Shown here in pieces: positions 43,576-55,873 of a stretch of DNA of 64,000 nt. The DNA comes from Heterohyrax brucei. Taxonomy: Eukaryota; Chordata; Mammalia; Hyracoidea; Procaviidae. The notes beneath the pieces are model-generated. The model had not been told where the DNA came from. It worked only from the letters and a program-made list of their open reading frames with translations, and did not search any database. Made by a program: the position numbers and the translations under genes. Each line of letters opens with the position of its first letter. Positions within the stretch are counted from its first letter, which is position 1. The stretch covers positions 98,238,171 through 98,302,170 of the forward strand of contig CM053144.1 in the NCBI GenBank assembly GCA_028571685.1, read 5' to 3'.

Positions 43576-46159
43576 TTAAGTATATTTTTCACTGTGTCTA
43601 ACATTTGCTCTTGGTTAAATGAAAAGCTAACAATAACGGCTTCTTATAATAAGAATCATAACTGTAAAATAATTAAAAACCAGTACTATTTTTCTTAAAT
43701 AGTATCACCCTAATCCAAAGAGATATTTGCTATTTTAAATCACCATATGCCAATGGTTCTTGCAAAATATCACTACTTTCTACCACACAATATTAAATAC
43801 ACCTGTGTGAACAGGCTGGCTAAGATCTGGCCTTGGAGTGCCTTGGTTCATTCTTGGCCGACACTGCATGAACAGGTGTGATCGCGGGAATACAGCAGAG
43901 AGCAAGAAAAGGAGGAGGAGGAGAGAATCGTCTGTGACAAGTGTGAGACTAAGTGGGTCCAGCAGATGTGTGATTTGATAGCCCATTTGACATAAGCATT
44001 TTTCTCTATTATTTCAAGTTCTTTAAAATGAGTAGCTTCCTAAATTCTAAAATTCTCATACTCTTTTACCACATATAAACAGGTACACTCATTTTGACCT
44101 ATATAGCAGAATTTAAAATGAAGACATGAGTCAGAAATTAGAAATATCTATAAAAGCAGTTCCACAATACATCTTAAGCATTGTGCAATAAAACAAAATA
44201 TATCTACTTCCTACTTTTTTTTTCCTTTTTCTCTCTCTTTAAAAATAAAACTTACGGGTCAGCCATAAATTTTCCTGTTTTCTCAGGATAGATGCATTCT
44301 GCTTTTTATCCATTACTTATCGATGTTCAAACAGACTAAATCCAATAACTAAAATAACCACAGGAGGAAAATGTAATTCAGGAAAGCAAAATTTAACAAG
44401 GTGGTATTCTCACAAACAAGGGCTAAATCTTCCCTATGTATAAGACATAAGTCTCTTCTATTTGTCCTATTTAGGGACAAACAGAAGTGACACTGAAAAT
44501 TTCCAATTTTTTTTCTCTTCTCTCCCCCCAACAAGAAAAGTTTTTGCTCATTTGCCGGTACACATTAATTTGCACACAGAAAGCAAAAAGCACAAAACTG
44601 AATGTCCAATGAAACAAGGTTCTGCTCTCACAACTTTCTTATACCACAAAATTTTAACTTATCCAACGTATACTTATGATCACAACCTCTATTTTAATTT
44701 TTTGTACACATCTACATGGATGTGTACACGTGAGTAGTTCTCACAGTATAAAAGAATGTAAGAGTGACTGGGGAAGAAAGGGATCAGTCCTGTCCCCTGG
44801 ACAGAGGACACAGGATTAGACCAGAGTCTTCTATAAGATGTTTCTAGCTCTGTGTTGCGGTATTCAGAGCACAAACTAACACCACAGCATACACTTGGCA
44901 CAGAGCTTCTGACTTCAACCAAGACAACAAAAGCATTCTAAAGTAGGTGGTTTCTTAGCCTAGCTATGCTGACTGTCTCACAGACTGCTTATGATCCTTT
45001 CAGATTTGACTTCAAGGATCTGATAAGAGATGGTTAACACAGTGAGGTCTCCTTAGACTCAAAGAAGTACTGATAACAGTTTAGTTTACACAAGTCAGAT
45101 GACTAATCTATGGCCACAGACAGCAGCAGATTAACCAGTTAACACGGTACAACCAGTTTGCACTGAATAAGGTGTGAAAGGGCTTAACTGTACTCCCTTG
45201 CTAATCTGTGGCGAGCAGGGCCATCACCACACTGCTGACGGGGAGGGGCACAGGTGACACTGCGCACTGCAGATGGCAGGAAAGCATAACTGAACCCACG
45301 TGCACCTTGCTTCCTGTGTGATCTGGCCCTGCCCAGGAACGGCCAGGGTGAAGATCTCAGTAATTACCGCCACAATGATGGATTCCTCTCAGAAACAGCT
45401 TAAGGTACTGTGTCTTAAAACTTCAGTAACCTTAAGATTATTTCCCACAACATCACAATGCTCTGCCTTCTACCAGTAAGCAATCACAGTCTTTAAAAAC
45501 AATCTTAAAGGAAAAAAAAAACAGCTCTTGAAAGTTTAAGTTTCTGCTTTATTTGAATATTCTGCTTCCTTATGGAAAGTTGTTCAAGTCCCTGACGTAC
45601 AGCAAGATAAATATTGTCAAAGAGTTTTTCAGATCCCCAGATCCAAAAGTTAACGTCTACAACATATAATTTTCGCCTTTAAGATTGTAAATTATAATTG
45701 AACTCTTTAATTATTCTATTTTAAAAGTATTAATATGTAAAGCTTTTAAAGTAAATTTAGCCACCAAATAATTTTTATCCCAGTTTACATTATACTGTTA
45801 CTATGGTAATATTAACCATGAACTTACATAAATCTAGAATACCTACAAAAATCAATGAACAGTGTTACTTGCCCTTCTAAACATAAGGCAAAAATGGTGA
45901 CGTTTACATTATCCAGAGGCATTCATTTCAAAACATTTTCAATGAATTAAAATCCTGACAGACTTCCCAAGGGTTGTGTCTGCACAAATGCAAAAAGTAA
46001 ATAAGTCAAAGCTGAATAAAATGTGAATGCTGGTCTAGGTGAACCCCCTAACTAACTGGTACCCAGAATGAGTTCTGTATCACAGCAAACCAACAAATTA
46101 CTCAGTGCTGTGGATCTTCAGGTTGCCTTAAACCTTGTCAAAACCATAAGTTTGCCTAG
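43576..46159. other. Unique DNA, no gene seen
   Basis: About 2.6 kb without recognised repeats. The segment 45190-45360 is notably GC-richer than its surroundings, but no exon or frame is apparent. Confidence 0.5.
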
Positions 46160-46318
46160 GACAAGAAGAAGGTGGATTGACACAGTGGTTTCAATCACGC
46201 GCTCAAACACAGCAATGATTGTGAGCATGGTGCACAACTGGGCAGCATTTCATTCTGTTGTCTACACAGTCGCCGTGAGTCAGAACTGACTCAATGACAC
46301 ATTACAACATAACTGCAA
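46160..46318 (+). mobile_element. RTE LINE 3' terminal fragment
   Basis: 'ggacaagaagaaggtggatt', 'gacacagtggtttcaatcac', 'gcatttcattctgttgtcta' and the end 'cgccgtgagtcagaactgac', with 'acattacaacataactgcaa' as tail. Only the last part of the element is present. Confidence 0.82.
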
Positions 46319-47141
46319 CAGAAACTGAAAGATTGTTAGTATATTCAGGGAAACAGATTCTTGGCTGGAGAAATTATTTATCTATTGTATTAATGACATG
46401 AAACAAGTATCAGGAAAATATGAACTAGAAGATAAAATGACATTTTTGATGTATTATGGATTTTTATAATTGTATTATTTAAGCATTTATATCCTGAGGT
46501 TTTCTGTTTCAATACACTTTTCTTTGAGACCAGAGATCTCTGTTACTGTTCTTAACAGGAAACACACTAAAAGTGATGAGTGAATTACATTTAGTGATAA
46601 TATCAACAATAATTTTAGCCATTGATTTTCATTTTTTCTTTCATTTGTAACAGAAAAATAGTTATTTTATATATATTTCCTACCAAGCTTTCAATAGAAT
46701 TTCAGTAAACAATGATAAAAACATAATACAGGGTAATAAACTAAATGGTTTTTTATAATTCAGCATTTGAACAGTGTTGGCACAAATTATCTTTTTTGTA
46801 TCACTTAAACAAAGTTTAATTCATGAGCTACATATTTTAGAAAGTCTCAAGATTTTTCTCTAGAAACTTTGGGCAGAAAATTCCAACATTTTATCAAGGT
46901 GAGAAGTCTCAGTTGCAGGTGCTCCTGTTAGGTCTTGCCATTTGAGACGTAAGATGCTCATCACCAGAGCCCACCTACCTCTTACAACACAATTCTTCTT
47001 TTCAACATAAGCATAGAATAAGAAAATACTTGGACAGAAATGCTGAAATACCTATGCAACCAACATAGTCATATAGTTCTGCAGAACATATTATCCTCTT
47101 TAACATAACCAATAAATACATTTGAAGGAAGGAAGTAAACC
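46319..47141. other. Unique AT-rich DNA, no gene seen
   Basis: No recognised feature. Confidence 0.5.
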
Positions 47142-47156
47142 AAGGTACACACATAG

Positions 47157-47298
47157 ACCAAAATCAAACTGAATCCATGTCCACCTAGTCGATTCCAACT
47201 CACAGCCACCCAACAGAAAAGAATGGGTTTCCAAGGAGTGGCTGGTGGATTCAAACTACCCACCTCTGGTTGGTAGCCAAGCTCTCAATCACTGTGCC
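47157..47298 (-). repeat. AfroSINE, inverted, with imperfect 15-bp TSD
   Basis: Complement order 'atccatgtccacctagtcga', 'gggtttccaaggagtggctg', 'cacctctggttggtagccaa' and 'tcaatcactgtgcc'. Flanks aaggtacacacatag (47142-47156) and aaggcacatatatag (47299-47313) agree at 13 of 15 positions. Confidence 0.85.
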
Positions 47299-47313
47299 AA
47301 GGCACATATATAG

Positions 47314-49778
47314 ATGGATATAAATAAAGGTAATTTTCTCAACAACCTCTTTCACAGTTGCTCTAATGGTGGGTCATTTTGAAACATTTTAAGAAGTATT
47401 CTACTTTTTGTAAGTAAATTGAAAGAATAGTTTCTTTAACAACACTAATGGAGATCTTTTTTAATCCTATGACCTCCAACTTCCAATGAATTCTGAAATG
47501 GGAGATGCTAAACTTGTACTGTGCTAAGCCCTTATGCTTATATTTTAATCCTTCACCCTACCGCACCCTCCTGATCTTCTCTGTTATATGCCTTTAGCAA
47601 ATATGAAAATTCAGAGGAGAAGAAAGACTGTGAATAAATTCCTCACACAATCATAGCATCGAAAAAAGCTGATTTTTATAGTTATGCTTTCTTGTAATTT
47701 TCTTTGCATTACAAGGGAACATTTTTTTCCCAATTTTCCCTTAAAAAATACTTATGAAGTCACTTTGGTGTTTAGGTCTCTAGTTTTCTTCAGGACTCAA
47801 TCACAAGTTTTGCTAGCCACCTTTCTTTTCTGAAATCTTAAATTCTATCATCTTACTTAAGGAGAGTACACTCAAGCAAAATTCTCCGCAGAATTCAAAA
47901 AGGGACAATGGCCTACCCCACCCTATTTCCTATGAGTTTTTATATAAATGGGTTAACATATTAATGGTTATTACTTATTGGGCACCTACTTTGTGCTAGG
48001 CACTAGGCCTTACTCACCTCAGTGGATTGTAAGTGTTCACAGAGCCTGCGAGCACTCACTAAAATGATGATTCCTAGACTCCAGCCCTTCTAAATCTGGC
48101 TTGATAAATAGGAGTAAGCCAGGAAGGGTACCAAAAGTCCATAGATATTTCTAACACAGCACACTTTAAGAAATCCTGACAGCTACGATTTAAAAGTTGA
48201 AATAATGGGGTTTTAGAAGCAGATGGACTCCTTTAATCACAGGCAGAAGAAAGTCAAATAAAAGATTTATAGTAACAGCATACTAAGAGAATCAGTTACC
48301 TAAATCCTAACTCCTTTGATAGCTGGGCAGATGATCAAGCCAGAGAATCAGACTGGAGACAGGATTCAAATTTCAGAAGCTTTTAGGAAACCACTGGCGT
48401 CTCTGTGTTTGACAATGGGTAATTTTGAACAACTTTACTTGACAGGAATCCCCTCCGTCTGTAGAAAGGGCTGGGCAACAAGACAAAAAGCATTTGATAC
48501 TTTCCACTCTGAACCATTGGCTTTTTGGTTCCATGACCACAACTGCTGCAGCAACACTTTCAGGGGCTGAAAACAGCAAGTGAGGAAGTAATTCCAAGGA
48601 TGGCATACTTGACTCACCTTGCATTGTTAAGCTGGAGACTGGGGACCTGAAAAAAAAGCACAGCAATCTGGACAGCTTCCGCAAAATTGGTGGCATCAGC
48701 ATTCCAGGCCACAGACCAAGGAGTGTCTGACACACCACAGGCTGAAACGGAGCAAGTAAAAACTACCAAGAGTCAAAGTTAAAGCTCTGTTCTTTTAATT
48801 ACTCAAACAACATATTAAGTCACAGATGGGGACTCAGCCTTGTGATCTGTGCATGAAGGCAATATTGTTTACTCCAAGAATCCTCCCAAGTCAAAGTCCC
48901 TGGAAGGAATGGGGGAGGCAGACTACTTTTCGATTTCAATTCTAAGGTTTAAGGTGTTCTGTGCCTCATTAATAAAACCACGCAGCAAGGTCTTCCCTTG
49001 TCATCAGTAACGTCATTAAGGTTCATCACTGTGGTGGTTAAGGGGATTTGAAAAATAAAATAAGCTACCAATATTTCAAGATAGTGGCATAAAAAGAAAT
49101 AATAACAAAGTGAAAAGCAATTACCAAAAAGATTCTAAAAATATATTTGCTTACTAGCAGCCCTGCTAGCTTGAGTCCACGCTTCAGAAGCTAAACCTCT
49201 ACTTCCGTAAAATCACTTCTTCTTGTAACAAGAATGCACAGGTAGCCCACCTCATCCTCAGTGACCTGTGATGCTCCAGCACTTTCTTCAGCCATAACCA
49301 CAGCAAAACCTAGCACCATCATCCATCTCACTGTAGCGGGAGCTCTGGCCTACCTCTCAACCTTCCAGTGCTTTCTGTAAAGTGCTGACTTCTAACGTAA
49401 GAAGGAGCATTTCAACATATTAATGATGGAGAGGCCCTCTCACCCTGTGGAGTGCCCACTCTTCCTGCGGTACTTCAGCAGCACGGTAGTGCCGCAGGCC
49501 TCTCCAGCTGGATCTGTAATTTAACTAGTGGAAAGCTAGTCAAAAGAAGTTGAAAGCTTATGGCTGGGATTCATGGGCTTTTAAGCACCAGAAAGGTCAT
49601 ATTCCTCAGCAAGTTAAATGTTCCAAACGCATCTCTCCAATATCAGGCCAACTGGAGAGAGAACAAACACGAGAAGAGTGGGGAAAACACAGAAGCCCTT
49701 TGAAATGGGCTTCAGTGAAGACTTTCTTGTTTAACAAACAGCTATGGAGAATCTGCTATGTTTCAGATGCAGTGTAGC
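47314..49778. other. Mostly unique DNA with old repeat scraps
   Basis: An L2-like phrase lies near 47960-48010 ('ttgggcacctactttgtgct'). At 48055-48185 the wording 'aaaatgatgattcctagact' and 'cacactttaagaaatcctga' resembles a MER5-type hAT scrap. The rest, including frames of 121 codons (minus, 48373-48738) and 75 codons (plus, 49550-49777), has no recognisable protein family. Confidence 0.45.
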
Positions 49779-50269
49779 TGTCATGGACTGAATTGTGTCC
49801 CCTCAAAAATGTATGCAGCCATTTGGCTAGGCCATGATTCCTGGCATAGTGCAATGTTCCTACAAACTGTAAACCCTACTTCTACGATGTTAATGAGGGA
49901 GGGTGAGCAGGAGCTGTATTGGTTCAGCAGGACTCAAGGTGTAATATTATATTATGCCTAGAGGCAGTATTTGGGGATATAAAGGGTAGTCATTAGAGAT
50001 CTCGGGATCTCATAGCACCAAGAAACAATTCAGGAGCAGAGTGCTTCCTTTGGAAAGGACCCCAGGTCCCTACATCTCAGAAGTTTTCAGTCCAGGGAAA
50101 GTTTGATGACAAAAATCTTTCAGAGCCATCAGAGAAAGACTTTCCCTGGAGCTGACACCCTGAATATGGACTTTCAGCCTGCTTTTATGTGAGAAAATAA
50201 ATTTTTCTTTCAAAAGCCATCCACTTAACGTATTTCTGTTACAGCAGTAAGTACTAGATGACTAAAATA
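49779..50269 (+). mobile_element. Solo LTR, MaLR/ERVL type
   Basis: From 'tgtcatggactgaattgtgt' to 'agatgactaaaata'. Internal landmarks 'ggctaggccatgattcctgg', 'gagaaagactttccctggag', 'gagaaaataaatttttcttt' and 'cgtatttctgttacagcagt' follow the order of the copy at 19794-20302. Flanks gtagc and gtaag are a decayed duplication at best. Confidence 0.87.
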
Positions 50270-50654
50270 GTAAGGTAATGGGAAAAAAGAAAGACACGTG
50301 ATTGTGTAAAAACAAGCATAGAAGAAATGTGGTTACCAACGGTGATGATAAAACGTGTGTAATAGTGATGAGTAATCACATCAATCTGCTTAGAGTAGGT
50401 GCAGAAGAATGCTTTCCCTGGAGGGTATATTTAGGTTAACATCTGCTGGATATTAAACTACAGAAAGTGAAGGTCAAAACATTGTATCAGTTACCTCATT
50501 TAACCAACATCTGAAGAACACACTACTGTTATGTGACACTAGACCAGTTTTTCATAAGTTCTCTGGGCGCCTATTTCTTTATCTGTAGAATTTCAATGAC
50601 AATATCTCAACATATAAATGTGACTACTAGAATTAAAGCATATAAAAAATATCC
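50270..50654. other. Unique DNA, no gene seen
   Basis: Possible MIR scrap near 50560 ('cctatttctttatctgtaga'). Nothing else recognised. Confidence 0.4.
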
Positions 50655-50775
50655 CACATGAGAAAGAAGAGAGTGCTGTCACAAGTGAGGACAGCAAATG
50701 GAGTTGCAGAGAGGTGGGTATGCAAGATAGACTTGGATTGCAAATTTTCACTTAATCACAATAAAAAAAATTTAA
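50655..50775 (+). mobile_element. LINE-1 3' tail (type A), extreme 5' truncation
   Basis: Only about 120 bases of the L1 end: 'gagtgctgtcacaagtgagg', 'ttgcagagaggtgggtatgc' and 'ttttcacttaatcacaataa' with an A run. It matches 520-620. Confidence 0.8.
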
Positions 50776-50799
50776 AAACAGATATGCCTAGCTTTAGGA

Positions 50800-51128
50800 G
50801 GTGCTCACAAAGCAGCAGCTATTAGAAAAAATAAACTTCTTAGCTACCTAGGAAGAACATGTATGTTCTAACATACAACATAGGAAAAGTCAGCAAAACT
50901 CAACCAGACCAAAGTCATAAAAGCTTCACAGACACATCCAAGTTACTGGGGCTGAACACTAAAGACCATGATCTCTGGGGACAGCTAGGTCAACTGGCAT
51001 AGCATAATTCAAAAAGAAATATTCTACATCCTATTTGGTGAGTAGCATCTAGAGACTTAAAAACTTGTGAGTGACCAGTTACCTACCTGTCTCATCACAT
51101 TCAGAGCAAAGGAGAATGTAGAAAACCA
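50800..51128 (+). mobile_element. LINE-1 3' UTR (type B), left part of a split copy
   Basis: Blocks 'agcttcacagacacatccaa', 'gaccatgatctctggggaca', 'attctacatcctatttggtg' and 'gcaaaggagaatgtagaaaa' follow the L1 3' UTR order at 16.0-16.3 kb. It stops at 'aatgtagaaaacca' (51115-51128), repeated at 52413-52426 where the 3' UTR resumes. Confidence 0.82.
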
Positions 51129-52412
51129 GGGAGGCAGGCCCAAAATGGCAGAGGAGTCAGAAGTTTCCTGCGATCCCTCTAACAACAAAGATACAAAAGA
51201 ACAAATGAACCAATTACATGTGACTTTCTAGGAGCCCTGAATATCAAAGAGAAAGCTGAGAAATTGTACTGAGCAAAAGGGAAGGGAGAGTTGGTCCAGA
51301 AGTACCTGGGGCTGGCCAGAACTCACCCACCGGGAATCGGCTGCAGCATGGTGAACAGAATAGTGGATTTCAGAGAGCATCCTCAGTAGGAGATAAGGAG
51401 CAGTGGACAATAGGCTCAAGCCTCCATAACCAGTGAAAAATGGCACTCCAACACCACATGCTAACCTACCCTGCAAGGATCTATGTCTTTCCTTCAGGAT
51501 AAAACTCTCTTCCTTTTCCCAGCACTTCTCCTCTTCAGTGTGCCTGGCTCTCAAGTTTGATGTCATTACCTGACCTGGAAGTGTGATTCCTTAAAGCCTG
51601 CCCTAAGCCATTCTCCTCAAGTCGGACAGGGAAAATTTAACAAACTAGGCATAGAGGGGAAAAATCTGCTGACTTCCCTGAACCAGAAAGGCAGGCTGGA
51701 AACAGTTCCTTCAACCTAGAATCAGACATAAGGAGAAACACCATCTTCACAGACAGAGACGAATGTTAGCCTGCTGCCTTTCTCAGTACCTTCAGCTACA
51801 TACCTATGCCTACACCAATCACCCCTGCTGATCAAGGAAATTAGGGGATAGCCTGCACCACACACTTGGTCACTGACTACCTAGACACCTATGCTGAATT
51901 CACACAAGAAAAATAAGTGAACTCCTGGGCTCACATGTATAGCAACAGCTCTAGCCACATCGTAGTGACAGGACATTATAGCTTCAAAGGTAACAATAAC
52001 CAAACTAGCACACATGACCAGCCTATTTGGACATTTCAAAACATAAGAAGAAGCTAGAACACAGTAACAAGATGTAAAATAAATGAATTCAATAAGTTAC
52101 TTGCCTCAAAGACAACAGTCTATATCAAATCACTTAAAGAGGCAGACCACAAAGGCTTCGGAGAGCTCCCAAAATAAATAATCAAGAAATTTTCCAGATG
52201 AAGAGAACTACCTGGAATTATCAGAGGTAAAATACAAAATATTAATATTTCCAACTTTTCAAGAGATCAGGAAGGATATGAGGCAAAATTCAGCAGAGCA
52301 TAATGACAAGCTGAATAAGTTGCAAGAAAAGCACACAGATGCAGGAAGTGGAAATTCAGAAAATTAGTAATAAAATAACAGAATTAGACAACTCAATAGA
52401 AAGTCAAAGGAC
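51129..52412 (+). mobile_element. LINE-1 5' end only, inserted with 14-bp TSD
   Basis: A 1.28-kb insertion that begins like an L1 5' end ('ggcaggcccaaaatggcaga', compare the complement at 12.03 kb), runs through the 5' UTR ('aggagccctgaatatcaaag') and stops in the ORF1 coiled-coil region ('ttcagaaaattagtaataaa', 'tagacaactcaatagaaagt'). There is no ORF2, 3' UTR or poly(A). Identical 14-base copies aatgtagaaaacca flank it. Most L1 insertions lose the 5' end and keep the 3' end; this one does the reverse. Confidence 0.82.
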
Positions 52413-52985
52413 AATGTAGAAAACCAAAGACACAAGGAAAATACTAAAAGACTAACCAACCGCATGAACCACAGCCTTCGCCAGCCTGAGCCCAGAACTA
52501 GACGGTGCCCAGCTACTACCACCAGCCACTCTTAAAGGGACCACAGTACAGTCCCAGATAGAGTAGGGGGAAAATATAGAACAAAATTCAAAAAGAAGAC
52601 CAAACTTACTAGTCTGAGAAACTGAAGGAAGCCCCAAGACTATGGCCCCTGGACAGGCTACTACTAACTCAGAACAAGCCATTCCTGAAAACCACCTTTT
52701 AGCCAAAGATTAAACAGACCTCTGAAACAACGACATAGAGGAGAAATGTGTTTCTCATCAATCAAGTATGTGCGATGAGACCAAATAAGCAATGCCAGAC
52801 AAAAAGTAAAGATGAAAAGGTAGGAAGGGACAGGAAAACTGTAAATGAACACAGAGAACCCAAGACGGAAAGTGAAAGGGGGACAGTGCTGACACATTGT
52901 GGAGACAGAAACCAGTGTCACAGAACAATCTGTGTATGAATTTTTCAATAAGAAATGAATTTGCACTACAAACTTTCACCTAAAA
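52413..52985 (+). mobile_element. LINE-1 3' UTR (type B), right part of a split copy
   Basis: Resumes with 'gtagaaaaccaaagacacaa', then 'ccacagccttcgccagcctg', 'gacggtgcccagctactacc', 'agccaaagattaaacagacc', 'acattgtggagacagaaacc' and the tail 'caaactttcacctaaaacac', ending in a CA run. Aligns with 16.26-16.79 kb by eye. Confidence 0.85.
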
Positions 52986-52998
52986 CACACACACACAC
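52982..52998. repeat. Short (CA)n run at the L1 tail
   Basis: A CA microsatellite replacing the A-rich tail of the L1. Confidence 0.9.
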
Positions 52999-53367
52999 AA
53001 AATTTAAGGTTAAAAAATATAAAAAGAATATTGTGTCCTGTGGCACAGGAAAGAAAATAAGATACAGTTAGAAAATCAACCCACTGGACACAGTGGCATA
53101 GCCAGGGCTGGTGCCCAGGCCTGAAAGGAAGACGTGGATTGGGCAGTCAGCACACAGAGGAATGAACATTAGGAAAGAAGAGTGTGTGAATGTGAAGGAC
53201 AGAAATTTTCAGACCAAATACAAAATCACTAACCAGTAAGCAAGAGAATCCTGAAAACAGACAGTGACCAAGGGGTAGAACCAGGAACACCACGGAGGCA
53301 ACTGAAGCCAAATGAAGAACAGGGTTAGGGCAGAAGATGTGGTTGAAGGTAAAATTCCTGAGGTTAA
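52999..53367. other. Unique DNA, no gene seen
   Basis: No recognised feature. Short overlapping frames only. Confidence 0.45.
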
Positions 53368-53574
53368 AACAAGCCAAATCCACTGCTCAACCAGTTGATT
53401 CAGACTCATAACAACCTCACAGGACAAAGTACAACTGCCCCATAGGACTTCCAAGGCTGCAATCTTTACAGAAGCAGAGTACCACATTGTTCTCCTGCAC
53501 AGCAGCTGGTGGGTTCAACTGCCAAGATTTCTAGTAGCAGGCCAGTACTTTAATGGCTATGCAACCAGGGTTCC
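53368..53574 (-). repeat. AfroSINE, long subtype, inverted
   Basis: Complement order 'agccaaatccactgctcaac', 'aactgccccataggacttcc', 'aaggctgcaatctttacaga', 'ctcctgcacagcagctggtg' and 'tggctatgcaaccagggttc'. Flanks share 'aggttaa'. Confidence 0.87.
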
Positions 53575-53705
53575 TTCTGGGAGGTTAATGAAGGCAAACT
53601 GGATGAGGATCCATTGAGTTTAGTGGCCGGTAGGGCACCTGTGAAGCTGGGCAGAACATTTTCTAACCAAGCCTGGTTACAAAATTTTTGAGACTCTACA
53701 CAGTG

Positions 53706-53875
53706 AGGAAATCCTGGCGGTGTAGTGATTAAGTACCACAGCTGCTAACCAAAAGGTTGGCCGTTCAAATCCTACCAGGTGCTCCTTGGAAACTCTATGG
53801 GGTAGCTCTACTCTGCTCTATGGGGTCTCTATGAGCTGTAATGGACTAGATGTCAATGGGTTTGGTTTGTTTTGG
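53706..53875 (+). repeat. AfroSINE, full length
   Basis: One of the best preserved copies: 'aggaaatcctggcggtgtag', A box 'tgattaagtaccacagctgc', 'taaccaaaaggttggccgtt', B box 'ccgttcaaatcct', 'ctccttggaaactctatggg', and the tail 'aatgggtttggtttgttttg'. Confidence 0.93.
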
Positions 53876-53885
53876 GTATGCCTGA

Positions 53886-54036
53886 GGAAACCCTGCTGGC
53901 ATCGTGGTTAAGAGTTACAGCTGCTAATGGAAAGATCCACAGTTTGAATCCACCAGGCACTCCTTGGAAACTCTATGGGACAGTTCTACTCTGACCTATG
54001 TGCTGGAATTGACTCAACGGCAGTGGCTATTTATGG
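53886..54036 (+). repeat. AfroSINE, full length, tandem neighbour
   Basis: Head 'gaaaccctgctggcatcgtg', 'gttaagagttacagctgcta', 'cagtttgaatccaccaggca', 'ctccttggaaactctatggg' and tail 'gaattgactcaacggcagtg'. It lies 10 bases after the preceding SINE, in the same orientation. Confidence 0.92.
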
Positions 54037-54805
54037 GCCTGAAGCCTCATGCCATAGAGACTGGGCAATGTTCAACAATGCCAGCCCTGCTGTCCAGGGA
54101 CACCAGGTACCTGGATATAGGGCTGACGTGAGGCTATTGCCAAGTCATTTCCTACTCACTCCTCTCAACTTGCCATGGTTTTGACAATGCAGGGCAGCCC
54201 AACAGCTAGAAATAGGACAAAAGAAAACTAAGTTTGTTTTTGGTTATGGTTGTTTTAACAGAGACAAGATCTTAGTAAATTTAAAGGCTTATGGGAAGAA
54301 ACTAGTAATAAGTAGGAACTGCTTCCTAATCCCATCCAAAAGGTGTCATCCCTATCATCCATTAGGGACAGAGAGCAAAAGGCAAAGCAAACATAGTCAC
54401 CCTTCACTCAGGAGTCTAACTATGGAAAACAGTGCCTAGGGCGATTAGTGTTAAATCGCTGAATGACCTCTCACAGCTGGTGATGAAAAACTGTGACAGC
54501 CAACAAAAACTGCTAATTAGCATCCTTCCTCAAGTGGCACCCAGGGCACACAGGCAACTCCCAGGGCACCCCCAGTTAGGTCTCTGTCCCCACCACATGA
54601 CACCCGGCTGCTACCTGGATGGAGGGAGGCAGCGGGAGCAAGGGCAGGAGCAAATTGCCAAGAATCACTCCTATGGAGGCCACACCAAACCCCCTTCCAA
54701 AGCATAATCCATTGTCCTATCATGTTTTGCCTACAAAACACAAATGCAAAGATAGTTACGAAAAAACTCAAGATGACCACAGTAGAGTATAAAACTACAA
54801 GCACA
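54037..54805. other. Unique DNA, no gene seen
   Basis: GC-richer around 54530-54660. A 118-codon minus frame spans 54517-54873 but partly overlaps the RTE fragment and has no recognised domain. Confidence 0.45.
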
Positions 54806-55752
54806 ATTGTTCTCCTCTCAGCACAGAACAAGGGGATACTGCATAGTTTAAAGTTACAAAAGGTGTGCATCAAGGTTGTAGTCTTTTATCATATTTATTC
54901 AATCTCTACACTGAGCAAATAATCTGCGAAGCTGGACTGTATGAAAAAGCAGGAAATCGGGACTGGAAGAGAACTCATTAACAATCTATATTATGCAGAT
55001 GATACCACCTTGCTTGCTGATAGTGAGGAGGACTTGAAACATTCCGATGAAGACCAAAGTCTACAGCCTTCAGTATGGATTACACCTCAACATAAAGAAA
55101 ACAAAAGCCTCACAACTAGACTAGTAAGCAACATCATGATCAATGGAGAAAAGATTGAAGTTGTCAATAATTTTATTTTGCTAAGATCTACAATCAACCC
55201 CCATGGAAGCAGCAGTCCAGAAATCGAAGGATGCATTGCTCTGGGCAAACGTGCTGCAAATGACCTGTTGAAAAGCAAAGATGTCACCTAGAAGACTAAG
55301 GTGCACCTGATGCAAGCCATAGTGTTTTCAGTTGACTCATGTGCACGCAAAAGCTGGCCAATAAATAAGGAAAACTTAAAAATCAATGTTTTTCAATTGT
55401 ACTGGCAAAGAACATTGACTGTACCATGGCATCCTGAAAGAATGAACAAATCTGTGTTGCAAGAAGTATAACCAGATTGTTCCTTAGAAGCAAGGATGAT
55501 GAAACTGTGTCTCACATAATTTGGACATGTTATCAGGCTCAGTCCCTGGAGAAGGATATCATGCTTGGTAAAGTAGATGGCTAGTGAAAAAGAGGAAGAC
55601 CCTCAACATGATGGATTGACACAGCAGTTGCAACAATCTACTCAAGCATAACAAGTAATGTGAGAATGGCACAGGACCTGGCAACGTTTCATTCCATTGT
55701 ACACAGGGTTGCTTTGAGTTGGAACCAAGTGGAGTGACCCAACAACAACACA
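54806..55752 (+). mobile_element. RTE LINE 3' fragment with partial frame
   Basis: Runs from just before 'cagaacaaggggatactgca' through the YADD region to the tail 'aacaacaacacaaacacaca'. The frame 54941-55291 preserves RELINNLYYADDTTLLADSE, the YADD catalytic motif, followed by INGEKIEVVNNFILL and SSPEIEGCIALGKRAANDLL. A stop then ends it. The rest of the 3' domain is frameshifted. 5'-truncated inside the reverse transcriptase. Confidence 0.88.
54941..55291 (+). pseudogene. RTE reverse transcriptase YADD fragment
   Basis: A 116-codon frame with an intact YADD catalytic box, the part of the polymerase that binds the metal ions, but without the upstream finger and palm segments. Not a functional protein. 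Confidence 0.85.
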
Positions 55753-55782
55753 AACACACACACAGAGACACACACACACATT
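55753..55782. repeat. (CA)n tail microsatellite
   Basis: CA repeats with one GAGA interruption extend the RTE tail. Confidence 0.9.
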
Positions 55783-55873
55783 CAGATGATTAAATAAAAA
55801 TTAAAAAACACATGGGTATTCAGCAGTAAATATTATAAATTACTGCCACAAAATGACCTTGTAATCATTAATA

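Noticed and set aside
48373..48738. 121-codon minus-strand frame in unique DNA
   Set aside because: No recognisable family, no splice-site context and composition typical of chance frames. Left as unique DNA.
54517..54873. 118-codon minus-strand frame
   Set aside because: Overlaps the start of an RTE fragment on the opposite strand and has no recognised family.
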